Source: Orientallactaga sibirica
Lineage: Eukaryota > Chordata > Mammalia > Rodentia > Dipodidae
DNA: 64,000 nt
Assembly (NCBI GenBank): GCA_036365145.1
Contig: JAEOAD010000024.1
Span: 12,122,501-12,186,500 of the forward strand
Reading direction: 5' to 3'
Part shown: piece by piece, positions 32,776 through 44,849 of the stretch
How positions within the stretch are numbered: position 1 is the stretch's first letter
Layout: every line of letters starts with the position of its first letter
The notes under the pieces: generated by a model
What the model saw: the letters and a program-made list of their open reading frames with translations, nothing else
The model's database searches: none
Told to the model about the DNA's origin: nothing
Program-made: the position numbers and the translations under genes

Positions 32776-33649
32776 CACTGGGATGAGACTTCTGTCTAGC
32801 TCCTGACACCCTCTTAAGACATTTTCTCAGGGATAACAAGAATGGCATACCCCTTCCATTCTTCCTCATTGTTCTTCAAGCCCCAGCATTTGCCATGGCC
32901 TTTTGTGGAGAGAAGTTTCTAAGTGCACAGCCATCATTCCTCAGTATGTTCATCTTTGTTTCATGCAAATCAATAGATCATTTTAAGTCAGTACCCTGGA
33001 GACTGAAAGACCACCTTTTATTACAGGCTGGTAGTTTAGCCATAAGAGCTGAATGATTTCTTGGGGTTTGTGGTCCATAATTATATTAACCTTGGTCCCA
33101 CACCAAGTTATTTGAAACTTCTCACACCTCATTACCAGTCAATGGGTCCATTTCTGTATAAGAATTGCATTGTTTGACATTGAAAGACATGTTGTTAAAA
33201 TCCTTTTACAGGTTAGTGATGTTTCTTAAGAAGACTGGAACAAATTTCATGGTCAAAGACAAAATTTTAGCACCCTTTTTATTACAAGGATATATAACCC
33301 CTTGAATGCCAGAACAGCCTGTATTTGTTGCAAATGAGCTAGGGAGATAAAGGGAGCAAAGCATGTTGTTTAAAATCATTATCTTATCAATACTGTGATT
33401 TTCACAGTAGTGCATAATTACAGTATTTAGATATGTATGCTTAGCATTTTCTAAGTTAAATATGTCTATATAAGTTATAGAAAACAAGATGGCAACATTT
33501 ATGATTGATTTCTACACTTTTCACTCTTCTGGCAACAAGGACATTAATACTTGAGCTTAAAAAAACAAATAAGTACTTTGGGGAAGGATAAGAATTATTA
33601 TTAATGTAAATAAACTTAGAATTCCTTGATTATTTATTTTAGATTAATT
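32776..33649. other. Unassigned sequence
   Basis: No recognised repeat or gene. Confidence 0.5.
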
Positions 33650-33860
33650 GAATATTTTTTTTTTTTTATTTTTAAAAATATTTTATGTATTTGAGAGACA
33701 GAGAGAAAATGAGAAGAGGCACCGCTAAGCACTGCAGAGAAATTGCAGATGCATGTGCCACCTTGTGCATCTGGCTTTATGTGGGTCCTGGGGAATTGAA
33801 CCTGTGTCCTTTGGCTTTGCTGGCAAATGCCTTAACCAGTAAGCAATCCCTCCAGCCTTA
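33650..33860 (-). mobile_element. B2-like SINE
   Basis: T-rich tail, GAGAGACAGAGAGAAAATGA run, CACCTTGTGCATCTGGC body, GGGGAATTGAACC B-box region and head TCCCTCCAGCC. TGAATAT flanks both ends, a probable TSD. Confidence 0.92.
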
Positions 33861-35122
33861 TCCTGAATATGTTTGAAATGAATTGAGAAATTAAAAATAT
33901 AGCATAATAATTAAAACCTTGTAAAACAGCAACCAAAAACCAAATTATATATTTTATTAAATCCTATCAAGTAAGTTAGTTTTTCAGTATTTAAAAAATT
34001 ATTCTAGATAATAAATTGTATATTTGATTTCTACTGAACAATCAAACAGTCTAAATTCTTTTTTGATTGAAAAGAAGTGCTGTGAGACCTATGTAAAAAT
34101 CTTAACTGTTCTTTTTTAATAGAAAAGAGTTACACAAAAATAGGATAAACAGAAGAGCAAATGTGTGCAGAGGATGTCACCTAGGGAATTCATTTCAAAC
34201 AGTGCATTTACTATGAGAATTTGGGGGTGTCTTCAAAGAATCAGAGCCTTATTGTTTCTCTTGGGGCCATAACAATTCACCAGTTAGGGACATGGAAAAT
34301 TGAATAGCCAGGCAAAATTTCCACTGTGTTAGTAGGCTCTGGATTCTTGTCTTTGAATTAAAGAAGTGAAATCCACATATCAAAGGACAAGGTTCAGAAA
34401 GATTTTACTAGATTAGGGTTAGAATTTAATAGGAGGAAGGGAAAGCACAGCTCTTGCCAAGGAGGCAAGACGTGTTACCAGAAAATGGGAAAGCTTACAT
34501 CGAGGCTCTGGTCAGCATTTTTTCTTTGAGCGTTCTGGATGGGTGGCTGCTCTAGTCAGTTCACTATTATGTCTGGGTCAGGTTTTCTGGAAAAGGGTAG
34601 TCTTCCCAGAAATCTTATTCCTTCTGGAAAGGCCTTCTTAGAAGAAGACAGACGGACTACTGCAGGCACAGAGATAAGAAAACTCTGGACCCTTCTGACA
34701 TTTCTGTCTTGTAACTATCAGGATGACCTATATGGTCCCTTACAAACCACAAAACAAATCCCACATTTATCCAAGACAGAGCTATTTACTCTGGGGGTCT
34801 TGCCACTCACAAACTATCTCACATTCAATTCAGTTGGCATGCTGTTTTACTTATTCTTGGATGAAAAATGACAAAGCAAACCTACAGCAAGACCAATAAT
34901 AATGTAGCATGGATTATTTTATTCATGTAAAATCTTTAAAGTTTGTGTAAAGTAATGGGTTACATTATGTCATTTTCAAACACACATGCCATTGTGTATT
35001 ATTATTTTTTATTCCCTTTTACCACTGCACTCCTCCATTGCCTCTTTATCTTTCTTACTCTTCCCTTTCCAACCCAACTCCCTTCTATTTGCAAGTCACA
35101 TATATTTTGTTACTCTCTCTTT
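33861..35122. other. Unassigned sequence, ~1.25 kb
   Basis: Includes a 110-codon open frame at 34539-34871 with no family signature, and a pyrimidine-rich stretch at 35020-35110 that could be an old L1 3' end. No supported gene. Confidence 0.45.
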
Positions 35123-35131
35123 CCCCACGCC

Positions 35132-35177
<46 letters not shown>
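35123..35177. repeat. (CA)n microsatellite
   Basis: About twenty-five CA units, directly before the MaLR element. Confidence 0.97.
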
Positions 35178-35180
<3 letters not shown>

Positions 35181-35457
35181 TGGTAACATTTACCTTCTTA
35201 TATTGCTGGACAAAAGCATCTGATGGGAGGAAGGGGTTTATTTTGGGTTACAGACTAGAGAGGAAGTTCATGATGGGAAAGAAAAAGATTGCATGAGCAG
35301 AGGCTGGACATCACCTCCTGGCTAACATCAGGTAGACAGATCACAGAGCAGGACAATGTACTAGACACTCACAGAAGGAAGCTCGCTCTAACATCCTAAG
35401 CCTGCCCCCAACAACACATCTGTGCAGCAAGGGTTCAATTCCCAAATTGATGCCAAT

Positions 35458-35642
35458 TCATTTTGGATTTTATTTTGTGTGTGTCTGCCTCCACCCTCCC
35501 ATTCCCCTCACCCTCAAACCCTTCCCAACCCTATTATCTGTCCCTTGAGTTGCCTGTCAGGCATGCCTTCAACTCAAAATGTCCCAGGTTAGGAACCACA
35601 GAAGAGGAAGAACATGCAGTGTTTGTCTTTCCTCAATTGCCA
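35458..35642 (-). mobile_element. L1 3' UTR fragment inside the left MaLR LTR
   Basis: Plus-strand words CAACCCTATTATCTGTCCC, TCAGGCATG and TTAGGAACCACAGA..AG..GA.CATGCA align with the ORF2-end/3' UTR junction of copies A and B (about 3700-3815 and 26860-26975). Old. Confidence 0.6.
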
Positions 35643-35914
35643 TCAGCTGGGGACCTAGTATTCAAAACACACAAGTTTATGAGGGACATCTAATTCAAAC
35701 CATTACATTTCACTGCTGGCTCCATAAACTGATGACCAACCATGATGTAAAATTTAATGCATTTAGTCCAACTTGAAGAGTATCATGCTCTCCCAACTGA
35801 GCTAGCTGGGCACTCTCAGTCCAATTTCAAAAGTCCCCATAGTTTTTTTTTTTTTCAATAAGAACATTGTTCAAACATCCCCATAGTCCAAGATCTCTTA
35901 AATGTTAATATAAA

Positions 35915-35975
35915 ACTACTACTACTACTAGTAGTAGTAATAATAATAATAATAATTAATAATAATAATGGCATA
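35915..35975. repeat. Compound trinucleotide microsatellite with palindrome
   Basis: (ACT)5 then (AGT)3 then (AAT)n. Bases 35921-35938 form a perfect 18-bp inverted repeat (three ACT facing three AGT). Confidence 0.95.
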
Positions 35976-37440
35976 GAGTAAACATTCACATGGCAAAAGA
36001 TAGCATTGGGCATAGCAACAAAAGATTGATCCAATACAAGATTTAAAACAAACAGGACAAACATCAAATTTTGTATGTCCAAATCTGACGACTCTAACCA
36101 GTGAGTCTCTGGAATTCCAATTCTGCACATCATGCTGGACTACTCACAACCTGAGAAAAACTTCATCCCAAGTTGGCAGTTTTTGGCAGCTGTCCCACAG
36201 TCCCGCCATCTCCACTGGGTCTCCAATGAAATCCTCATGGCTCCATTAGGTCACCATGCAGGAAATTCAAACAAACCTGCTTCACATTGCCCATGGCCAT
36301 TTCTAAAAAAAAAAAAAAAAAAAAAAATCCAATGACCCTCTCTTTCCTGAATTTGTTATATCCCATATTACCAGGGAGGGTTACTAAATTTGTTAATCTA
36401 GGAGGTGGGGATAAAGCCGACTTCTATGAACATGACACACATACAGCATTCAGGCCCCTTATTTGCAAAGGAGTCTACAATCATTTTGCTGTCCCAATGC
36501 AGAATAGCTAGCCCAGTCTCAATAGTTGTAATCTCTCAAATAATTGCAGCTGAACAGGTGCTGTCTCTAGCCTGAAATTTTCATTTTTTCCTGTGCCATA
36601 TCCTTCTGCTCACACCAGTCTATATTTACATAATGCAACTCTGCACAAATTCTCAAGACACAGGCATGCAGAACACAGTAAGCCTCTCCCACAAACTGCT
36701 TCTAGACCAGTCCAAACAAATTTGTTTCTTCCACTCATAAGCCACACCTCACAGTACATAGTTCTTACCATATTCTGGTCTTTAAACTCAGACTGTTCTG
36801 GTCTATCAAACTCTGATTACAGTACTACAAGGTGTCTCTGGGCCATGGTTTCAAATCCTTTCATATTCCTCCCACAAATCAGTTCCAACAGTTAGATTTC
36901 TATCAGCAAAGATTCCTCCACCACCACCACCACCTCAGGTAACAATTTTTCTGTTGTAGTTACTTTCTTGTTTCTGGAACAAAGCATTCAATTAAATGCA
37001 GTTTGTGGGAGGAAAGGGTTTATTTTGGCTTACAGACTACAGGGGAAGCTCCATGTGTGCTGGGGGAAAACGAGGCATGAACAGAAGTTGGGCTCCACCT
37101 CCTGGCCTTAACAAATACAAAAAAAATAAAATAACTCCCTACATATAGCAGACCATATTGGAATAAAACTAAAAATCCATAGCAGTACTAATCTCATATT
37201 AGGGCCAGGAGTATAACTAGTTGAGTGACTAGTAAGTCATTGAAGAAACAAGGAAGGAAATTACAAATTTTCTAGAATTAAATAATATGGATGGCATAGC
37301 TTATCAGAATCTCTGGTGTACAGACAAGGCATGTCTATGAGGAAAGTATATAGCTATAAGTGCCTGCACTAAAATACCAGAGATAAAAAAATAAATTTCT
37401 TAAAGATGTTCCTCAAAGCTCTATAAAACAAGGAAAAGCT

Positions 37441-37582
37441 GCCGGGCGTGGTGGCTCACGCCTTTAATCCCAGCACTCGGGAGGCAGAGGTAGGAGGATC
37501 GCCAAGAGTTCAAGGCCACCCTGATACTACATAGTTAATTCCAGGTCAGCCTGGACCAGAGTGAGACTCTACCTCACAAAAC

Positions 37583-37621
<39 letters not shown>
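37441..37621 (+). mobile_element. Young B1 SINE with 11-bp TSD and long A-tail
   Basis: GCCGGGCGTGGTGGCTCACG start with CpGs retained, GAGTTCAAGGCCACCCTGAT body and a ~45-nt A-tail. CAAGGAAAAGC flanks it (37429-37439 and 37623-37633). The long pure tail and CpGs mark it as one of the youngest insertions here. Confidence 0.96.
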
Positions 37622-37623
<2 letters not shown>

Positions 37624-38009
37624 AAGGAAAAGCCAAACCCAAATGCAGAATATGGTAAGAAGTAATAAAGATAGAACACAAGTGAAAGAAGCAAAGGCTA
37701 AAACGCAATACTAGAGAATAAATCATACAAAGTGTTGATCCTTTAAAAAGACTAATGGCATTAACAAATCCCTTAGCAAAATTAATGGAAAGAGAAAAAG
37801 ATGAAAATTCATAAAATCAGAGCTGAAAAAGATTTGTTACAACAGACTCCAATGAGATGCAGAAGCTTGCTGAGAATTACTTATATCCTAAAATATATGG
37901 GAAATGTAGAATAAAGGAATAAATTTCTAAATGAAAATGAAAAACCTATTAGTGGGTGGATTCAATGCTAAGTTCTACTACACACTTGTGGAAATCTAGT
38001 ACCAACAAG

Positions 38010-38605
38010 TGATGCAGCATAGATCTCTGAGTGTGGTTAGAACCTCGATGCCAATAGCTCTAAGTCTCCAGTTCTTGCCCTTCTTAGCAAATAATTGAAA
38101 AAAAAATGTGGACACAGAGAAGTGTAAATTAAAAGATTGATATTAGGGAGATTTGAGATAAGAAGAAAAGCCAAAAGAAGAACCCCCTACCGCCACCAAG
38201 GAAGGGGGAGAGGAAACCAGAAAATCTCCCTCCCGTAGGAAAATGTCTCTCTGGAGTGGAAGCCTCTGGGTAAGGGTTTCACACATGGCTCAGGTCCACT
38301 TATATGAATGGGCACCATCTAAAATGAGCAACATCACCAGGCACAGGCATATAAGGAGGATTCAGATTGGCTTCTGGGCCTAGAATAAACAATGGTTGCA
38401 GAAGGGCTCACCTACCAGAGCTAAACTGATGAAATTGGTAAAGAAATGGGCTGTTGCTGTTTCTGGAGAAAAAAAAAAAAAAAGATAAAGAAATTTTCTT
38501 GCAGCCATCTTGGATGAGACAGGATCAGACTTGTATTCTAGTCCTACGGGATTCCTTGCGATAACTACCTATTAGAGAAAGATGTCTTGGTCCTAATCCA
38601 TACCA
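38010..38605. mobile_element. Probable solo LTR with 4-bp TSD inside old L1
   Basis: About 596 bp interrupt the L1 ORF2 alignment. They begin TGATGCAGCA and end ATCCATACCA (TG...CA). CAAG stands on both sides (38006-38009 and 38606-38609), a 4-bp TSD typical of class I ERVs. CAGCCATCTTGGATGAGACA and TCTCCCCCTTCC-type composition are visible, but orientation is not certain (AATAAA near 38380 on the plus strand). Confidence 0.55.
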
Positions 38606-39184
38606 CAAGTCACAAACTTTTCTTCAAAATAGAAAGACAATTGCTACTAAACTCACTGTCCAAAGTTAGCGTTGCCCTGATACAAAAACTGAATAAAGAC
38701 AACAAAAAAAAAAGAATACTGCAAATCAATACCTTTGAACATAAATGCAAAAATCCTTGACAAATACTTAAAAACTGAATAACACAGTGAGATGATCATA
38801 CATCACAACCAAGTTTGTTTAATTCTGGAGATTTAAGGTTGGTTCAACATCTAGAAACCAATGCATATATTATACCATATAAGTTGGCTTAAAGGCAGTA
38901 ATCACATATTTATCTCATTAGATACAGAAAATGCATTGATAAATTCAAACATATATTCATAATAGAAGTCCCTATAAAAGGAATAGACAAAATACACATC
39001 ACCAGAATAATACTGATGAACCTGTAGACAGCATTATACTAAATGGGGAATAGCTGAGAGCAAGTTCTCTAAACTCTGCAGTGAGATAAGGGTGCCCACT
39101 ATCCCCATGTTTATATAATGTAGTACTTAAAATATCAGGCAGAACAATAAGACAAGAAAAATACATAAAGTGATAAAAATAGAG

Positions 39185-39365
39185 CCTGCTACATAGCTTT
39201 TGTAGCTACCATGGTAAGTTCCAGACTCAGTAAGAGACCTTGTATAAAAAAGTAAGGTGCAGAGATGTAGAAGATACCAGACATTGATCTCTGACCTCTA
39301 CATATGTGCCTTCATGCATCAGAACATGCATTACATACAACATACAACCCATCAATATAGATAAA
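39185..39365 (+). mobile_element. B4-like SINE
   Basis: TAAGTTCCAGACTCAGTAAG, then AGATACCAGACATTGATCTC and TGACCTCTACATATGTGCC, resembles the 3' half of rodent B4 (the 'tgacctctggcctccacat' type end), with an AAATAAATTTAA tail. Confidence 0.6.
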
Positions 39366-40164
39366 TAAATTTAATGTGTTTAACAGAGCTATTTTGTAGT
39401 AATTCTTTGGTATATTAAACAGAAGAGTCTACATATAATTCAGGATGCATATTTCATCTTGGAAGTTAATGATATGTAGTAAATATGGTAAAGATAACTT
39501 CATGCGTATCTCTAATATTTTAATACCAAAAATTTGAAATTAAACTACAAGTTGTTTATATACATAGTAAGTATACAGGAATTGACAACTTTGTTTCATT
39601 TATATGTAATTAAAGTCTTAAAAAAATTGTTTCCTAGTATAATCAAGAACAATGTTAAGCCAGCTTTTCAAAGTTTTCAGGAATCATTAGACCGTGAATA
39701 TAATATTTGCTTCCTTAAAAGTTCATTGACCCAAATTAAATTACAAATGCCATTGCTTCAGCCTTCCATTCAACCGTATTCCTTTCAGTGTTCCAGAACT
39801 GGTGGGTTAAAAGAAGACAGTCATCTTCTTGTAACAAGTATTCTTGGAGTTGCAACAAAATGTTTCTTGTTTTAGTGCCCAAGCTGACAAAAATCCTGAA
39901 GAAAGTGTACCAAATTTATTTTAGGCACTGAGGATGTGGGTGAATGCCTGTTGGCATGACTGCCAACATAAGGATTCCTTGTTGCTACTTACAGCTTTCA
40001 TGTATTCATTACCCTGTGATCAAATTGAGTCTACCCTTAGTCAATCACCTTTCTCTATTATCATTATCAATTAATGTTTTAGCCTTTGAACTGTTTCACT
40101 TTGTATTGGATTTTCTGATAATGTGATAAATTGCCTCCTCTACATTCTTTCTTAAAACATGATA
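39366..40164. other. Unassigned sequence
   Basis: The 113-codon open frame at 39534-39875 shows no recognised motif, codon signal or context. Treated as non-coding. Confidence 0.45.
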
Positions 40165-40265
40165 ATAAGAGCTAGAGGTGAAGCTCAATGGTCAAGTGTG
40201 TATCTCTCATGCCTGAGGCCCCAGGTTCAACCCCCGGCACACACTGACATTCACAAAGACAAATA
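40165..40265 (+). mobile_element. ID-like tRNA-derived SINE
   Basis: GAGGTGAAGCTCAATGGTCA (A-box part) and CCAGGTTCAACCCCCGGCAC (B box) match ID/tRNA-Ala-like SINE structure. It is followed by an A-rich AGACAAATAACTAGG tail. Confidence 0.72.
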
Positions 40266-41019
40266 ACTAGGTAGATAGATGAATAGATCAGTGGATTGAG
40301 ATAACAGATATATGCATATACATTATATTTTACCCACATATTCTAGCATGTTCCAAATGTTCTTCCCACTCAGCTTGATTTATTCAAGTTTAATTCAAAG
40401 TTTACCCATGGCTAAAGCACTCCACAGTGCATGTAAGGGTTTTTATACCAGGTAATTTAATGCTTGTAGTTTGCCCCATCTGATTTACAGATATTTGTTT
40501 TTACCATTATAAATAAAAATGAATATATGGAGAGGAGAGGGGATTTGGATGCTATAAGAACATTTGTGAAGAATTTTGAAAAAGTCAGCTTTAATGGATA
40601 ATTTTATAAATTTCTTTTTGCATAGTCTCAAGTGACTTTGAAAAATGTTCTTCTGGATAACCTTCCATGTACTCAGCCAGGACTACTATCTACCTGTCTG
40701 GTTTATACTTTACATCAATGTACTTCTTTTCTGTATTTTTACTAAAGATGTTCTAGCATTTTCAGAGCCCTCCTTTCCTTATACACACTATCAATGCCAA
40801 TTCTGGCTCAAGTTTTGCATATATATGCTTAATAGAGTGCTAAAGTATATGAATATGGCACATGAGAAAAGAAAGTAGTTATCTACAGGTGGGTATGTTT
40901 GATTTCAGACTTTTTAAAGAAAGTACCTGCGACATAATAGCATCTAGGAAAGGTAAAGCATTGTTGTTGCTATTCAATGATTAGTAAACCTTGTGACAGA
41001 ATAAGGTCACAAAGTGCCT
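40266..41019. other. Unassigned sequence
   Basis: The open frame at 40645-40878 has no recognised family signature. Confidence 0.45.
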
Positions 41020-41252
41020 ACGTTTTTTTTTTTCTTAAATATTTTTATTTATTCATTTGCAAGCAGCGATAGATAGAAGAGAGACAGACAGAAAGAATGG
41101 TCAGGCCATGGCCTTCAGCTACTACAAACCAACTCCATACACATATACCACTTTGTGCAAATGGTTTTATGTGGGTACTAGGAAATTGAACCACAGTCAT
41201 TAGGTCTTACAAGCAAGTGCCTTAACTGCTAAGCCATCTCTCTAGCCACCTA
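41020..41252 (-). mobile_element. B2-like SINE
   Basis: T-rich tail with TATTTTTATTTATTCATTT, GAGACAGACAGA run, body, and head GCTAAGCCATCTCTCTAGCC. Confidence 0.9.
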
Positions 41253-41754
41253 ATTTTCAATTTTATCTTAAACTAAATTTATATAATAATTGTTTATTAT
41301 GAATTGTGTTTTAAAACCAAATGTTCAAAAGCACACTGACTCATCATAATGGATTCAATATATAATAGTAATTGTCAGAAATTTGTCTTAATGCCTTCTC
41401 TGGTTAACCAGATATAATTCACCCAAGCATAAATATGTTCCATGAAGATGAACACTGTTCTGTGGCAAAAGGAAAAAGGAATATTCCTTTAGGCTGACAT
41501 CAGAGGCTTTTATTACTTTAGAAAGACATTGAAAAAAAAAAAAAAAAGAAAGCCTTCTTTAAGTAAGGTCTGAAGGTGTTGGAGAGCCAGTCAAGCTCAT
41601 TCTAAGGAACAAAACCACATGTTAATGTCACCAGTGATGTTCTGTAAACCACGACTGTAGACAATTTTATTTCCACCTGACTGGGGTATTGCTTCCATTT
41701 AAAGTATGTTACCCATTTCACTATCAGAATAAAAGATTTTTTCTTTCAATTATT
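41253..41754. other. Unassigned sequence
   Basis: No supported feature apart from a short poly-A at about 41532. Confidence 0.5.
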
Positions 41755-41765
41755 TTTAGTATTAA

Positions 41766-41972
41766 TTTTTAAAATATTTTATTTTTATTTTTTGACAGAG
41801 AAAAAGAAAGCTAGAGAGAAAATGGGCATGCCAAGGCCTTCAGCTACTGCAAATGAACTCCTGAAGCAAGTGCCACCTTGTGCATCTGGCTTACATGGGT
41901 CCTGGGGAATTGAACCGGGATCCTTAGACTTCACAGGCAAGCATCTTAACTGCCAAGCCATTTTTCGAGCCC
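41766..41972 (-). mobile_element. B2-like SINE
   Basis: AAATATTTTATTTTTATTTT tail, AATGGGCATGCCAAGGCC, CACCTTGTGCATCTGGCTTA body, GAATTGAACCGGG B-box region. AGTATTAAT/ACTATTAAAT on the flanks may be a TSD. Confidence 0.92.
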
Positions 41973-42386
41973 TACTATTAAATTGTTAATAGCCTACAAA
42001 GAATTAGGTTGAATTATGGTATTCTCATACCAATGTTTTTCCTTCTTCCCTTTCCTCTTCCCCCTTGTGCTTTGTTCTTAACTTAGCCTCCTATCTGCTT
42101 TCTTACTCTAGGATTCCTTTTATCCTTCCCTCACTTCTCCTCATCTCTTTTCTTCGTAGTGGCTTCCTATCTATAATCACAACCCACATTCAACTCAGTT
42201 TTACATCCCCTTATTTACTTACATACAAACATTAAGAGCTAAGATTCATACTTTTATGTTTCTGGGTTTGGGTTAACTAACTTATAGAAAAAGTAGTTCC
42301 TTTTTTTGGAAGATGATGTTTTTGAAAACGATTTCATCTTCAAATATTGAGAGGCCGGCCTTTCGAAAATAAAAATTTCAATGAGA
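41973..42386. other. Unassigned, with pyrimidine-rich part
   Basis: 42035-42165 is pyrimidine-rich on the plus strand, like antisense L1 3' UTRs, but the identity is not established. Confidence 0.4.
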
Positions 42387-42550
42387 AGCCAGGCGTGGTG
42401 GTGCACACCTTTAATCATAGTACTCAGGAGGCAGAGGTAGGAGGATCACTGAGAGTTCAAGGCCACTCTGAGACTACATAGTGAATTCCTGGTCACCCTG
42501 AGCCAGAGTGAAACCCTATCTTGAAAAATCAAAATGAAACAAAACAAAAT
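42387..42550 (+). mobile_element. B1 SINE
   Basis: GCCAGGCGTGGTGGTGCACA start, GGAGGCAGAGGTAGGAGGAT, CTCTGAGACTACATAGTGAA, and an A-rich end. Confidence 0.95.
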
Positions 42551-42733
42551 TATGTGAGAAAGAGTAATTCCAGGAGACAAAGAAGAAGGCTGATGACAAA
42601 GGCAGGAAGATTTGGGGCAGACAGTCAGCCTTCTTAGTTTTCCATTTGTGTTATAACTCATTTACCTGGTAGGATCTAAGTAGGTTAAGGTGTGTAATTT
42701 TTTTCTATGAATATATCCCATATCCATATTTAT

Positions 42734-42737
<4 letters not shown>

Positions 42738-42782
<45 letters not shown>
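42738..42782. repeat. (TA)n microsatellite
   Basis: About twenty-two TA units. Confidence 0.96.
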
Positions 42783-42783
<1 letters not shown>

Positions 42784-44849
42784 CTTACATGGAAAAATGA
42801 AACTATTACTGAGATCGATAGGCTATTTTAATATGCTTTCACTTATGTTATTTCTAGGTGTTTAATGCCGACTTTTAATATTTTTGTAAAAAAAGTTTTA
42901 TTTTAAGCATTCATCTTATCATATATTTTTACCAAAAGAAACAGCATTTAGTAACTTTTTTTATATTGTCATGGGGAACATAATGTACCAACATAGAAGA
43001 GCATCTACTTCTGGTTGAAGAGGAAAATCTTCACAATAGGCCGGGATTTTCAAGTAGACCTTGACACAATGACATTACTAGGAGTATGTGGAATATTCTA
43101 GCAGGTGAAAGAAAGTCATGAGCTCTTGTCGTGACAAAGCCTGTGCAGGGAACAAATTCATGTCCAACTTAACTGAGATGTAAAGTTTGTAAGGAACACA
43201 TTCATGAAAGATTAAACTAGAAGAAAGGATAGGTTCTAAGGAAATTATAGTTTCGCTATTAGTGTAAAGATAATTATATGTCAGAAAACAACATTGACAT
43301 AAGGAATGACATTCTAACTATAATCATTAAGACATTGTCAACTTGATAGGCAAACCAGTCAAACTGGACACTCAAATGGGAAAGAAGTGATTTAAGTTGT
43401 AAATTCACACTTTCCATCTCAGTCTTGAAGCCAGGGGAATGCAGTGAAAGGAGCCTCTTCCATGTTGGGGCTCCATTTATGAATCAGGTCCTAAATCCAC
43501 AAAGTCATTCTGTTCTTACTATGTATACTCAGTACCTGTGTTTTAGTGAAAGGCACTTGGAAATGTGTTCCCTCAGCATTGTATATTCAGGAAAAGTATA
43601 TAGATTGATAGACTTAATTTACATTCCACTTGTAACACAATGCGACCTTCTGTTTATAAAGAGTTACTGACAGTATGAAACATAATATTACTTTGTGCTA
43701 TTGAGGCCAGTGATAGGGGATGGCAGTTTTAACTCAGAACACATAGCTTTTGTTCAATCAGTCCTCATACTTCACCCCATTTTGATATGTAGGATAGAAA
43801 TAAAATTATATGTCAGCATTAGAGCTTTGCATTAAATTGTAGTGTTTTTTTTTGTTTGTTTCTGTGTTTGCCCCCATCATATCTTTCTGCAAAGAGGATA
43901 GATTTGTAGAGGATAGCATTTTTTTCACATCTGTGACATCTCTGCACAAATACAATATATAATTTTCAGTAAGAACATTGTTCTATGTGAGGAAAAATAT
44001 AATGCCCTTAGTTATTATTTTAACTTGCCAGTCTGGATGTTGTACTTTGGTATTATTTATTTGGTGTTTATATGGCATACATTACTTGAAATCTGAAAGC
44101 TGCTTCATTAATTCTAACAGCCAAGGCGTTCTATGCTCAGAAAAGCTGCCCTACACTTAGTTGAATGCTTGAGCACAAAATTATTTAAAAGTATCATGTG
44201 CATAGAATGCAGTAGAGGGCTGATTTGTGTGCACAAGAGGGCTGTCTGTCCTCCAAAGCACATTCTTAAATAAGAGGAGCAATGGAAAGAAAAAGCAAAC
44301 AGCAACTTGAAGTAAAAGAACAGGAGCAGATGTCCTTTAACTGTGTGTTTTATTGATTTATAAACACTCAGTCAGGGTCCCTCATCTCTGCAGAGTAATT
44401 TAGATATGGGAAAATATCTGTGAAATATATTGATTGTGTTATTGATTGAAAAGCCAATTGCTGTTGCACTCCTGTTTTACCATTTAAGTCCTGACACATT
44501 TTGACATATGAACCAGCTGTGACTACTGCCTTGGTTCTACAATAAGATAATGTGAAAGCTGTCATAACCCCTTTTCTGTCAGCCCGGAGTATTTATGGCA
44601 TGGTTGTACTGCTGCTTAGCTTGCTTTTTAACTACCTGAATAATGAAGATTTGTTAAACTCTCTCTCTCTGATAGCAAACCACTGGGCATGTCCACATGT
44701 GTGCATAAATACTGATTAGTTGTGGTTTCATTTACTGAATTGCTACTTAAAAATGTAGGTAACCAATTCTGTAGAATCTCTATATTTATCTATGCACATG
44801 GGAATGATTAAATCCAACAAAATGGTTCTTTTTTTTCCTTTTTCATGGT
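42783..44849. other. Unassigned sequence, ~2 kb
   Basis: AT-rich with no SINEs. CATTGTCAACTTGATAGGCAA at 43332 recalls the MaLR-like LTR start but does not extend convincingly. No supported gene. Confidence 0.45.

Larger units (their letters stand above)
35181..37113 (-). mobile_element. Two-LTR MaLR-type element, antisense
   Basis: The left LTR (35181-35707) and a partial right LTR (36952-37113) share GGGAGGAA.GGGTTTATTTTGG, TTACAGACTA and TCACCTCCTGGC in the same order. The left LTR's 5' end, read on the minus strand, is TGTAATGGTTTGAATTAGAT, a MaLR-type start. Read on the minus strand just beyond the right LTR is TTGTTACCTGAGGTGG, resembling the MaLR primer-binding site (tRNA-Leu-like TTGGTACCAGGAGTGG). 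The ~1.25 kb interior lacks pol sequence, as in non-autonomous MaLRs. The outer part of the right LTR is missing, and the left LTR carries an L1 fragment. Confidence 0.65.
37115..39180 (+). pseudogene. Ancient L1 ORF2 remnant
   Basis: Many short matches to L1 ORF2 in order: GGAAAGTATATAGCTATAAG (37338), CAAAGCTCTATAAAACAAGG, AATAAAGATAGAACA, TTAATGGAAAGAGAAAAAG, ATAAAATCAGAGCTGAAAAA, then the reverse-transcriptase part with CATTAGATACAGAAAATGCA (IDAEKAF-type), AAATGGGGAATAGCTGAGAG and AGGGTGCCCACTATCCCCA. No frame is open for long. It is interrupted by a B1 (37441-37621) and an LTR (38010-38605), so it is much older than copies A-C. Confidence 0.82.

Noticed and set aside
34539..34871. 110-codon open frame as a possible gene
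   Set aside because: No recognised motif, start context or neighbouring exon. Length is within chance expectation for AT-balanced sequence.
39534..39875. 113-codon open frame as a possible small gene
   Set aside because: No motif, no splice or promoter signal, AT-rich low-complexity residues.
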